Shown here: positions 1 through 5,895 of the stretch, piece after piece
Layout of the letters: the number at the start of each line of letters is the position of its first letter
How positions within the stretch are numbered: the stretch's first letter is position 1
Source: Chloroflexota bacterium
GTDB taxonomy: Bacteria > Chloroflexota > Dehalococcoidia > UBA6926 > JACQUM01
Reading direction: 5' to 3'
DNA length: 5,895 nt
Assembly (NCBI GenBank): GCA_016210295.1
Contig: JACQUM010000091.1
Location: 1 to 5,895, forward strand
The notes under the pieces: generated by a model
Told to the model about the DNA's origin: nothing
What the model saw: the letters and a program-made list of their open reading frames with translations, nothing else
Databases searched by the model: none
Translations under genes and position numbers: made by a program

Positions 1-2
1 GC

Positions 3-365
3 ATGGGCCTGGACATCGGCATCATCCGCATCACCTACCTTGACCGTCCAAGAGGCATCACCTACGACTTCGCCTGGGAGATGGCCCAAGAGGCCAGCGT
101 CAGCGGCTACATGCACGGCGAGGGCAACAACTGGGCCGGTTTCACCCAGCGCCAGGTGCTTGGGTTACTGGAGGACTTTGCCAACCGCCGGAATCTTCCC
201 GACCTTGTCAAAGCGGACATCCTGGCCTGGCTCCGCTCCCTCCCCTGGGACGCCTGGGATGACGACCTGGATATCTCCGTAGCGCAGGACGATGACCACG
301 ACGCGATGATGGACGGCCCCAACGAGCAGGACGGCGGCCTCATCGAGCTCCACTTCAACTGGTAG
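3..365 (+). CDS. Hypothetical acidic protein, 120 aa, start uncertain
   Basis: I do not recognise this family. The frame runs from an ATG at base 3 to a TAG at 363-365. Only two bases precede the ATG, so neither an SD site nor a longer upstream start can be judged, and the gene may be 5'-truncated. The product looks soluble: no signal peptide and no membrane segment. Its first half is rich in Trp, Gly and aromatic residues (HGEGNNWAGFTQRQ at about residues 39-52), followed by a helical stretch (LGLLEDFANRR, about 53-63). The last 40 residues are strongly acidic, with runs of Asp and Glu, and it ends in HFNW. GC-rich third codon positions match the neighbouring genes, which supports real coding. 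No clear intrinsic terminator follows. It could be a small adaptor or regulatory protein, but no function can be assigned from sequence alone. Confidence 0.65.
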   Translation: MGLDIGIIRITYLDRPRGITYDFAWEMAQEASVSGYMHGEGNNWAGFTQRQVLGLLEDFANRRNLPDLVKADILAWLRSLPWDAWDDDLDISVAQDDDHDAMMDGPNEQDGGLIELHFNW

Positions 366-492
366 CCTCCCAAGTGTTTACCCCCTGCCGCCCCTCCCTA
401 CCCTAACCGCGCCTCCTCGTGCTACCTTAGTGCTGCCTCCTCGCCTTCCAGCCTTGTCGCGGGGGGGCCTGGGGAGCCTGCCCCGAGTCCCC

Positions 493-527
493 CGAAGGGC
501 CTGTCCTGAGCTGAGCTTGTCGAAGGG
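493..527. repeat. Short interspersed repeat-like element (TTCGACAAGCTCAG type)
   Basis: On the minus strand this reads CCCTTCGACAAGCTCAG, then CTCAGGACAGGCCCTTCG. It resembles a short intergenic repeat motif that I recall as common in many GC-rich environmental bacterial genomes; that is memory, not a search. Here it is bounded by two direct copies of CGAAGGG (493-499 and 521-527). It also carries a 5-bp tandem duplication, GAGCTGAGCT (508-517), where the usual form as I recall it has one GAGCT. There is a single copy in this window, so its repeat status is inferred. Its right end supplies part of the SD sequence of the small ORF that starts at 537. Confidence 0.45.
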
Positions 528-536
528 AGGGTGAGG

Positions 537-668
537 ATGAAAATCACAAAGCCTGTGGCCACAATGGCTGATGTCGCCTGTCCCAAAACAATTACCGGAG
601 AGGCCCCTCGTTTAGCTACAAAAGACCCTGAAGGAAACGAAAAAATCGCAAAACAAATACAATTGTAA
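537..668 (+). CDS. Possible small protein, 43 aa, AT-richer than surroundings
   Basis: This is an ATG-to-TAA frame of 43 codons. It begins MKITKPVATMADVACPKTIT and ends KIAKQIQL. In its favour is a strong SD, GGGAGG at 525-530, six bases from the ATG. The stop also lies only 10 bases before the sbcD start, which would suit translational coupling, since sbcD has no SD of its own. Against it are the short length, the lack of any recognised family, and base composition unlike the neighbours: about 43% G+C by hand count, and about 31% in the last 50 bases. The peptide is Lys-rich, with one Cys and no membrane segment. It may be a recently acquired small gene, the remnant of a larger one, or simply the AT-rich promoter region of sbcD read as protein. 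Confidence 0.35.
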   Translation: MKITKPVATMADVACPKTITGEAPRLATKDPEGNEKIAKQIQL

Positions 669-678
669 GTAAGCCCCC

Positions 679-2361
679 ATGCGCATCCTCCACTTCGCCG
701 ACCTCCACATCGGAGTCGAGAGCTACAGCCGGACAGACCCCGCCACCGGCCTCCCCACCCGCCTCCACGACACCCTCCGCGCCTTCGACGAGCTGGTGGA
801 CGCCGCCATCGCGGAGGACGTGGACCTCGTCCTCTTCTGCGGCGACGCCTACAAGAGCCGCGACCCCTCCCAGACCCACCAGCGGGAGTTCGCCAAGCGC
901 ATAGCCCGCCTCGTCCAGGCCCGCGTCCCCGTCTTCCTCCTCACCGGCAACCACGACCTTCCCAACGCCTTCGGACGCGCCACCGCCCTCGAGATCTTCC
1001 CCACCCTGGAGGTCCCGGGCGTCACCGTCGCCTCCCGCCCCGCCACCTATCGGGTCGAGACCAAGGGCGGCCCCGTCCAGGTCGTCGCCCTGCCCTGGCT
1101 CCGCAGGAGCGCCGTCCAGACCCAGGAGGAGGCGCGCGGCCTCTCCTTCGAGCAGACCAACGACTACATGCAGGCCTCTCTGGCGGAGATGGTTCGGCGC
1201 GAGGCGGCGACCCTCGACCCCGCCCTGCCCTCCCTGCTGGCGGCCCATGTGACCATATCCAGCGCCAAGCTCAGCTCCGAGCGCTCCATGATGCTGGGCA
1301 CCGACTACATCCTCCTGCCCAGCCAGCTCGCCCTGCCGGAGTTCGACTACGTGGCCCTGGGACACGTCCACCTGCACCAGCGGCTGTGGGACGCGCCCCC
1401 CTTGGTCTACGCGGGCAGCCTCCATCGCGTGGACTTCAGCGAGGAGGGACAGCCCAAGGGCTTCTGCCTGGTGGAGCTCGCCCCTTCGAAGCCCCGAGGC
1501 GAGCGCCTGGCCGACGTGACCTTCCGCGAGGTGTGGAGCCGGCCCTTCGTCACCATCGATGTCAACGTTCCCCCCGGCGACCCAGACCCCACGACCACGG
1601 TTCTCCGCGCCATCGGCCGGAAGCAGGTCCGCGACGCCATCGTGCGGGTTCTGGTCCGATTGCCCGAAGGCCTCCGAGGGCGTTTCCAGGAGAGCGAGGT
1701 TCGGAAGGCCCTGGCGGAGGCCCACTACGTCGCCGCGCTGGCGGTGGAGGTGGAGCGGGACGCGCGAACCCGCTTGGGCCGGGGACTGCGGGTCGAGGGG
1801 CTCGGCCCCCTGGAGGCCCTGGATCTCTACTTCGATGCCCGGCAGACATCTCCTCAGCGGCGGGAGGTGCTTCTGCGCTACGCCCGGCAGCTCCTGTCCC
1901 CTGGCGAGGCCGACGCCGCCTTGGGTGAGTTGACCATGCGCGTGGCGGCCTCGCTAGATGAGCGAAAGGGCGCTTTTGCCCTTCGCCAGAAGGTGTTCGT
2001 CGAGGAGCAGGGTATCTCGCCCAAGGAGGAGTGGGACGGCCGCGACGAAGAAGCGGTCCTCGTCGTCGCCTTCTTAGAAGGACGAGTGGTGGGGACGGGG
2101 CGCCTATTGATGGAGGGGGGCCAAGCCCGCATCGGACGGATGGCGGTGGAGGCGGAGTTGCGGCGGCGGGGCATCGGAGCGAAGGTGCTGGCGCTGCTGG
2201 AGGAGGAGGCGCGACAGCGCGGCCTTCGGCGAGCAGTCCTCCACGCCCAGACCTACGTGAAAGACTTTTACGCCGCCCGCGGATACAAGGAGGAAGGAGA
2301 GACCTTCCTGGAGGCGGGCATCGAGCACGTCGCCATGACCAAGGACCTTCAGCGGGGCTGA
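679..2361 (+). CDS. sbcD: SbcD/Mre11-family DNA exonuclease fused to a C-terminal GNAT acetyltransferase domain, 560 aa
   Basis: The N-terminal part is a calcineurin-like metallophosphoesterase of the SbcD/Mre11 type, which in other bacteria works with the ATPase SbcC to open and trim DNA ends and hairpins. Visible metal and catalytic motifs are ADLH (Asp8, His10), GD (Asp56), GNHD (Asn91, His92), the AAH histidine (His190) and GHVH (His229, His231), so the phosphoesterase set is complete. Residues about 270-410 fit the SbcD capping region. From about residue 421 to 556 there is a full GNAT domain: an FVEEQGI segment, a central strand with GTGRLL, the acetyl-CoA loop RRRGIG (495-500) and the FYAARGY motif. 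The start is chosen because MRILHFADLH is the canonical family beginning, although no SD precedes it. Ordinary SbcD is about 380-420 residues, so the last 140 are extra. No sbcC follows. Met420 (base 1936) could be an internal start for the GNAT part. The acetyltransferase substrate is unknown. Confidence 0.93.
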   Translation: MRILHFADLHIGVESYSRTDPATGLPTRLHDTLRAFDELVDAAIAEDVDLVLFCGDAYKSRDPSQTHQREFAKRIARLVQARVPVFLLTGNHDLPNAFGRATALEIFPTLEVPGVTVASRPATYRVETKGGPVQVVALPWLRRSAVQTQEEARGLSFEQTNDYMQASLAEMVRREAATLDPALPSLLAAHVTISSAKLSSERSMMLGTDYILLPSQLALPEFDYVALGHVHLHQRLWDAPPLVYAGSLHRVDFSEEGQPKGFCLVELAPSKPRGERLADVTFREVWSRPFVTIDVNVPPGDPDPTTTVLRAIGRKQVRDAIVRVLVRLPEGLRGRFQESEVRKALAEAHYVAALAVEVERDARTRLGRGLRVEGLGPLEALDLYFDARQTSPQRREVLLRYARQLLSPGEADAALGELTMRVAASLDERKGAFALRQKVFVEEQGISPKEEWDGRDEEAVLVVAFLEGRVVGTGRLLMEGGQARIGRMAVEAELRRRGIGAKVLALLEEEARQRGLRRAVLHAQTYVKDFYAARGYKEEGETFLEAGIEHVAMTKDLQRG

Positions 2362-3254
2362 CTTCCCCCCGTGCGGGCCTCCACGCCGGCGAGGTGCTCC
2401 AGCACCTTGACCAAGGCCTGCGTCCCCTCATCGCCCGCGGAGGCCTCCAGGGATCGAAAGAGCTGGTGGACGAGGCTCGCTGAAAAGAGAGGGACGCGGA
2501 GTTCCTCTGCCGCCTCCAGGACGAGCCGCAGGTCCTTCTGCTGGAGCCTGACCATGAACCCCGGGGCGAAGTCTCCCCTTAGCATCCGTGGGCCCAGGTT
2601 CTGGAGCTGCCAGGAGTTGGCCGCCCCGCTCGTCACAACCTCCAGGCACTTCTCCATGTCCAGCCCCGCTCGGGCGGCGAAGACGAGTCCCTCGCAGGCG
2701 GCGAGCAGGTTCCCCACCACGATGATCTGGTTCACCAGCTTGGTTGTCTGGCCCGCCCCGCTGGGCCCCATATGGACGATCTTCTTCCCCACCGCCTGAA
2801 GGACGGGGAGGGCTCGCTGGAAGGCGGCCTCCTCGCCGCCCACCATGATGGTCAGCGTCCCCTGGACGGCGCCCCAGGAGCCGCCGGTCAGCGGCGCGTC
2901 CAGGAAATCGCCTCCCTTCTGCTTGAGCGCCTCAGCCACCTCCCGGGCGACCTTGGGAGAGATGGTGCTGGTGTCGATGACCAGGGAGCCGGGGCGGATG
3001 CCCTGGACCACGCCGTCAGGGCCCAGGACGACCTGCTGGACATCGGACGAATCGGTGACGCAGATGAGGGTGATGTCTGCCTGCTCTGCCACCTGCCGAG
3101 GAGAACCGGCGATTGCGGCACCGTGGGGAGCGAGCTCCTCGGCGCGAGCACGGGTCCTGTTGTAGACGACGAGTTGGAATCCCGCCTTGAGGAGGTTTCG
3201 CGCCATGGGCATCCCCATGATCCCCAGGCCGATGAACCCGACCCTCTTACTCAT
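2349..3254 (-). CDS. 3-hydroxyisobutyrate dehydrogenase / 2-hydroxy-3-oxopropionate reductase family protein, 301 aa
   Basis: This is a cytosolic beta-hydroxyacid dehydrogenase, oxidising a 3-hydroxyacid or reducing a semialdehyde with a nicotinamide cofactor. The N-terminal Rossmann fold carries GFIGLGIMG (Gly9, Gly11, Gly14). YNRT at 31-34 contains an Arg that in this family usually favours NADP(H). Then come the IDTST strand (93-97), the substrate motif DAPLTGGSWGA (119-129), and GAGQTTKLVNQ with the expected catalytic Lys172 and Asn175. The C-terminal helical domain has the KDL motif (240-242). Length is normal for the family. The ATG at 3254 is chosen because an ideal SD (AGGAGG, bases 3261-3266) lies six bases upstream and MSKRVGFIGLG aligns with family starts; an in-frame extension to 3314 would cross the promoter candidate. 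The gene is monocistronic, divergent from the Trm112-like gene, and overlaps the 3' end of the nuclease gene by 13 bp. The true substrate (hydroxyisobutyrate, tartronate semialdehyde, succinic semialdehyde or other) cannot be fixed. Confidence 0.93.
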   Translation of the reverse strand: MSKRVGFIGLGIMGMPMARNLLKAGFQLVVYNRTRARAEELAPHGAAIAGSPRQVAEQADITLICVTDSSDVQQVVLGPDGVVQGIRPGSLVIDTSTISPKVAREVAEALKQKGGDFLDAPLTGGSWGAVQGTLTIMVGGEEAAFQRALPVLQAVGKKIVHMGPSGAGQTTKLVNQIIVVGNLLAACEGLVFAARAGLDMEKCLEVVTSGAANSWQLQNLGPRMLRGDFAPGFMVRLQQKDLRLVLEAAEELRVPLFSASLVHQLFRSLEASAGDEGTQALVKVLEHLAGVEARTGGSQPR

Positions 3255-3260
3255 CGCCAA

Positions 3261-3266
3261 CCTCCT
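3261..3266 (-). promoter_or_regulatory. Shine-Dalgarno site of the dehydrogenase gene
   Basis: On the minus strand this is AGGAGG, part of AAGGAGGTT, a near-perfect match to the anti-SD sequence. It lies six bases before the ATG at 3254-3252. It decides the start against the longer upstream frame. Confidence 0.85.
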
Positions 3267-3285
3267 TCCTTGAGTTGCTTTTGGA

Positions 3286-3314
3286 AAGGTAGCGGAGCCG
3301 AGGGGCGAGGACAA
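3286..3314 (-). promoter_or_regulatory. Weak sigma70-like promoter candidate for the dehydrogenase gene
   Basis: Reading the minus strand, TTGTCC (3314-3309) is followed after 17 bp by TACCTT (3291-3286). The spacing is ideal, the -35 matches four of six consensus bases and the -10 only three. A start near 3279 would give a leader of about 25 nt containing the strong SD. Inference from pattern only. Confidence 0.35.
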
Positions 3315-3322
3315 GAGGCTCC

Positions 3323-3352
3323 TTGACCGCCCTCCTGCTCCATCCCTATACT
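3323..3352 (+). promoter_or_regulatory. Sigma70-like promoter of the Trm112-like gene, probably giving a leaderless mRNA
   Basis: TTGACC (3323-3328) and TATACT (3347-3352) each match the sigma70 consensus at five of six positions and are separated by 18 bp. Transcription should begin about seven bases after the -10, at roughly 3359-3362, which is the ATG itself (3362). No SD sequence precedes that ATG, which agrees with leaderless translation. The -35 box lies only 8 bp from the -35 candidate of the divergent dehydrogenase promoter. Confidence 0.6.
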
Positions 3353-3361
3353 GACTCCGTT

Positions 3362-3544
3362 ATGCGAAAGGATTTGATGGATATCCTGGCGTGCCCGGTG
3401 TGCAAGACGCCCCTGGAGTTGACGGTGGAGGGAGACGAGGGAGACGAGGTCATCCAGGGGGCTCTGCGTTGCTCCAACTGCGGCGATGTCTATCCCATTC
3501 GGGACCGGATTCCCAACCTCCTGCCCAAGGCGATGCGGGGATAG
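3362..3544 (+). CDS. UPF0434/Trm112 family zinc-ribbon protein, 60 aa
   Basis: The small protein begins MRKDLMDILACPVCK and shows two CxxC knuckles, Cys11/Cys14 and Cys37/Cys40, expected to bind one zinc ion. The end (YPIRDRIPNLLP) is the conserved hydrophobic tail of the family, and 60 residues matches bacterial members such as E. coli YcaR. In eukaryotes and archaea Trm112 activates several methyltransferases that modify tRNA, rRNA and release factors; for bacterial relatives the partner is mostly unsettled, so a methyltransferase-helper role is inference. The ATG at 3362 is chosen because homologues start just before the ILACP motif. A TTG 39 bases upstream would sit on the -35 box. Between the knuckles is a perfect 9-bp tandem repeat (3431-3448) encoding an acidic GDEGDE. 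It leads a two-gene unit with the basic small protein 18 bases downstream. Confidence 0.9.
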   Translation: MRKDLMDILACPVCKTPLELTVEGDEGDEVIQGALRCSNCGDVYPIRDRIPNLLPKAMRG

Positions 3545-3562
3545 GAAGGGCGAGGAACGTCT

Positions 3563-3730
3563 GTGAAAGACGCGAAGGCGACGACGCGAGCTGAGCGACG
3601 TGAGGAGCGGCGTCGAAAGTCCCGCGAGATGAAGAAAAGCGGCAAGGGATTTGTTTCCAGCGTCCGTAGTGCCCTCCTCAAACGCCTGCGCGAGCAGGAA
3701 GAAAAAGGGAAGCGTCAGAGTTCGAGCTAG
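3563..3730 (+). CDS. Small, highly basic hypothetical protein, 55 aa
   Basis: I do not recognise a family. A GTG start at 3563 is preceded by GAGG (3552-3555) with a seven-base spacer, and the frame ends at TAG 3728-3730. The product is strikingly charged: an N-terminal half rich in Arg, Lys and Glu (RAERREERRRKSREMKK at about residues 9-25), a short hydrophobic or amphipathic middle (FVSSVRSALLKRL, 30-42) and a charged tail (REQEEKGKRQ). There are no cysteines, no signal peptide and no membrane segment. It lies 18 bases after the Trm112-like gene and just before a strong terminator, so the two are almost certainly one transcript. The composition suits an RNA- or ribosome-binding role or a coiled-coil partner, possibly related to Trm112-type work, but that is inference. 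Other frames here are longer, but this one has the SD and fits the operon ending. Confidence 0.6.
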   Translation: MKDAKATTRAERREERRRKSREMKKSGKGFVSSVRSALLKRLREQEEKGKRQSSS

Positions 3731-3748
3731 CGCCCAGGGGAGGGACAC

Positions 3749-3786
3749 AAGGGGGGCGGGCGGCCCCCCTTCTTTGTTTCTATTTC
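3749..3786 (+). terminator. Rho-independent terminator after the Trm112-like gene unit
   Basis: A perfect 9-bp stem, AAGGGGGGC (3749-3757) with GCCCCCCTT (3763-3771), encloses the 5-nt loop GGGCG. It is followed by the T-rich tail CTTTGTTTCTATTTCT. It lies 18 bases after the 55-residue gene and ends just before the convergent oppF stop. In the minus direction the trailing sequence (TTGTGTCC) is a poor T-tract, so it may also help end oppDF transcripts, but less well. Confidence 0.85.
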
Positions 3787-3789
3787 TGA

Positions 3790-4773
3790 CTAGACGCGGT
3801 GGCAGGCGACCCAGTGGTTGGGACTGACCTCCCGCCACTCCGGATCGACCTGGTTGCATATATCGATGGCGATGGGGCACCGGGTGTGGAACCGGCACCC
3901 AGACGGGGGATGCAAGGGGCTGGGGACGTCTCCCAAGAGGACGATGCGCTCCCGTTTGCGCTCCACAGAGGGATCGGGGATGGGGACGGCGGACATGAGC
4001 GCCTTGGTGTAGGGGTGGAGCGGGTTCTCGTAGAGCTCCTCCCGGCTGGCGATCTCCACAATCTTGCCCAGGTACATCACCGCCACCCGGTCGCTCATGT
4101 GGCGCACGACGGAGAGGTCATGGGCGATGAAGATGAAGGTGAGGTCGAACTGCGCCTGGAGGTCCTCCAGGAGGTTGAGAATCTGCGCCTGAATGGAGAC
4201 GTCCAGGGCGGAGACCGGCTCGTCGCAGATGATCAGGCTGGGCCGGACCGCGAGCGCTCGCGCCACGCCGATGCGCTGGCGCTGCCCGCCTGAGAACTCA
4301 TGGGGATACCGGTCGGTCATCGCCGCGTTAAGGCCGACGGTCTGGAAGAGGTCCCGCACTTGGTCGCGGAACTCTCCGCGGCCCTTGACCAGCTTGTGGA
4401 CGATCATGGGCTCCCCGACGATGTTGCCGGCGGTCATGCGAGGGTTCAGAGAACTGTAGGGGTCTTGGAATACCATCTGGATACGCCGGCGGATCAAGCG
4501 AAGATCCTTGCCTTTTATCTTCGTGACGTCCTGGCCCTCGTAGATGACCTGCCCAGCCGTCGGAGCGTAGAGGCGGATGATAGCGCGTCCAGTCGTGGTC
4601 TTTCCACACCCGGACTCGCCCACCAAGCCCATGGTCTCGCCCTTTCGGACGAAGAAGCTGATGTCATCGACGGCCTGAACGTTCGCGATGTGCCGAGGAA
4701 AGACTCCCCGGGAGTAGACCGGGAAGTACATCTTGAGGTTATTGACCTCGAGGATCTTGTTGTCCGTCTGCAT
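3790..4773 (-). CDS. oppF: Oligopeptide/dipeptide ABC transporter ATP-binding protein, OppF/DppF type, 327 aa
   Basis: This is one of two ATPase subunits powering peptide (or nickel/sugar-type) import at the inner face of the membrane. All nucleotide-binding elements are present: Walker A GESGCGKT (52-59), Q-loop VFQDP (Gln103), signature SGGQRQR (161-167), Walker B LIICDEP (180-186; Asp184, Glu185), D-loop SALD (188-191) and switch His218. The oligopeptide-type C-terminal extension follows (NPLHPYTKALMSAVP, 250-264). It has four cysteines, Cys293, Cys299, Cys306 and Cys324, in the spacing that in related Opp/Dpp ATPases binds a [4Fe-4S] cluster. The ATG at 4773 is chosen because AGGAGG lies nine bases upstream and QTDNKILEVNNLKMYF is the normal first strand; a longer frame to 4929 would overlap oppD deeply. 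The start is 14 bases after the oppD stop, so the pair is cotranscribed. Opp versus Dpp specificity cannot be told from the ATPase. Confidence 0.95.
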   Translation of the reverse strand: MQTDNKILEVNNLKMYFPVYSRGVFPRHIANVQAVDDISFFVRKGETMGLVGESGCGKTTTGRAIIRLYAPTAGQVIYEGQDVTKIKGKDLRLIRRRIQMVFQDPYSSLNPRMTAGNIVGEPMIVHKLVKGRGEFRDQVRDLFQTVGLNAAMTDRYPHEFSGGQRQRIGVARALAVRPSLIICDEPVSALDVSIQAQILNLLEDLQAQFDLTFIFIAHDLSVVRHMSDRVAVMYLGKIVEIASREELYENPLHPYTKALMSAVPIPDPSVERKRERIVLLGDVPSPLHPPSGCRFHTRCPIAIDICNQVDPEWREVSPNHWVACHRV

Positions 4774-4782
4774 GGGTGCCGC

Positions 4783-4787
4783 CCTCC

Positions 4788-4788
<1 letters not shown>
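4783..4788 (-). promoter_or_regulatory. Shine-Dalgarno site of oppF overlapping the oppD stop codon
   Basis: AGGAGG on the minus strand, nine bases before the oppF ATG at 4773. Its first base is the last base of the oppD TAA, an arrangement typical of translational coupling. It fixes the oppF start. Confidence 0.8.
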
Positions 4789-5789
<1,001 letters not shown>

Positions 5790-5795
5790 AACCCC

Positions 5796-5801
5796 CCTCC
5801 T
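5796..5801 (-). promoter_or_regulatory. Shine-Dalgarno site of oppD, supporting a TTG start
   Basis: AGGAGG on the minus strand inside GAGGAGGGGGGTTT, six bases before TTG at 5789. No ATG or GTG lies in a usable position nearby, so this site decides the start. Confidence 0.8.
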
Positions 5802-5829
5802 CGTTCTTGCAGGATGAGCGATGCCAAGC

Positions 5830-5895
5830 TGGGGAAGAGGAGACTCGAACTCCTACGCCTTGCGGCACATGATCCTAAGTCATGCTCGTCTACCA
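5830..5895 (-). tRNA. tRNA-Leu(UAG), 5' part cut by the window edge
   Basis: Read on the minus strand, the window holds the 3' part of a class II tRNA. The D-loop remnant is TGGTAGACG. The anticodon stem is CATGA/TCATG with loop CTTAGGA, so the anticodon is UAG. A short variable arm GCC-GCAA-GGC follows. The T arm is AGGAG-TTCGAGT-CTCCT, then the acceptor strand CTTCCCC with discriminator A, the expected leucine identity base. No CCA is encoded; GC follows. By comparison with E. coli tRNA-Leu about 16 bases are missing at the 5' end, which should begin GGGGAAG. It reads CUN leucine codons. It lies 40 bases upstream of oppD in the same direction with no terminator between, so cotranscription is possible. 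Confidence 0.93.

Noticed and set aside
460..495. G-run/C-run region as a terminator after the first gene
   Set aside because: Pairing is only short or imperfect and no T-tract follows on either strand.
658..663. TACAAT as a -10 box for sbcD
   Set aside because: No -35-like hexamer lies 16-18 bp upstream and there is no extended -10, so AT-richness alone could produce it; kept only as a weak possibility.
616..1725. Long minus-strand frame of 369 residues opposite the nuclease gene
   Set aside because: It is Gly/Val/Ala/Glu-rich with no domain and is fully explained as the antisense of a GC-rich gene with intact catalytic motifs on the plus strand.
1562..2431. Minus-strand 289-residue frame, Arg/Pro-rich, over the GNAT part
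   Set aside because: Typical GC-skew shadow; composition is low-complexity and it crosses two confident genes.
3255..3314. Upstream extension of the dehydrogenase to 321 residues
   Set aside because: The Rossmann strand begins right after the ATG at 3254, which has an ideal SD; the extension covers the promoter candidate.
3251..3898. Minus-strand 215-residue frame over the Trm112-like unit
   Set aside because: It runs through the terminator, two promoter candidates and the zinc-knuckle gene; no SD or domain supports it.

Overview
The window is a GC-rich bacterial chromosome segment (by eye well above 60% G+C, apart from one AT-richer patch at about 540-668). It uses Shine-Dalgarno (SD) starts, GTG and TTG starts, and a sigma70-type promoter. 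The gene set is a SbcD-type nuclease, a 3-hydroxyisobutyrate dehydrogenase family enzyme, a UPF0434/Trm112 zinc protein, OppD/OppF ATPases and a tRNA-Leu without encoded CCA. My impression is a Chloroflexota-like (perhaps Dehalococcoidia-type) bacterium, but nothing here proves the phylum.

Layout, left to right. (1) 3-365 (+): an unrecognised acidic 120-residue protein. (2) 366-678: a spacer with a short interspersed repeat (493-527) and a possible 43-codon small gene (537-668) in the AT-richer patch. (3) 679-2361 (+): a SbcD/Mre11-type nuclease whose reading frame continues into a complete GNAT acetyltransferase domain. No SbcC gene follows; the next gene is convergent and overlaps its end by 13 bp. 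(4) 2349-3254 (-): an NAD(P)-dependent beta-hydroxyacid dehydrogenase. (5) 3255-3361: a 107-bp divergent intergenic region with two back-to-back promoter candidates. (6) 3362-3730 (+): a two-gene unit, a 60-residue Trm112-like zinc-ribbon protein and a 55-residue very basic small protein, ended by a strong intrinsic terminator at 3749-3786. (7) 3790-5789 (-): two oligopeptide/dipeptide ABC transporter ATPases, OppD then OppF. (8) 5830-5895 (-): the 3' part of tRNA-Leu(UAG), cut by the window edge and lying just 40 nt upstream of oppD.

How it fits together. The segment is a set of short independent transcription units rather than one pathway. OppD and OppF would form the ATPase heterodimer of a peptide importer, but no permease or binding-protein gene is adjacent. 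The SbcD-GNAT protein likewise lacks its usual SbcC partner. I see no CRISPR array, insertion sequence, integrase or phage gene. The observations most worth following are the nuclease-acetyltransferase fusion, the apparently leaderless Trm112 transcript, the tRNA-oppDF linkage without permeases, and the AT-rich small ORF.
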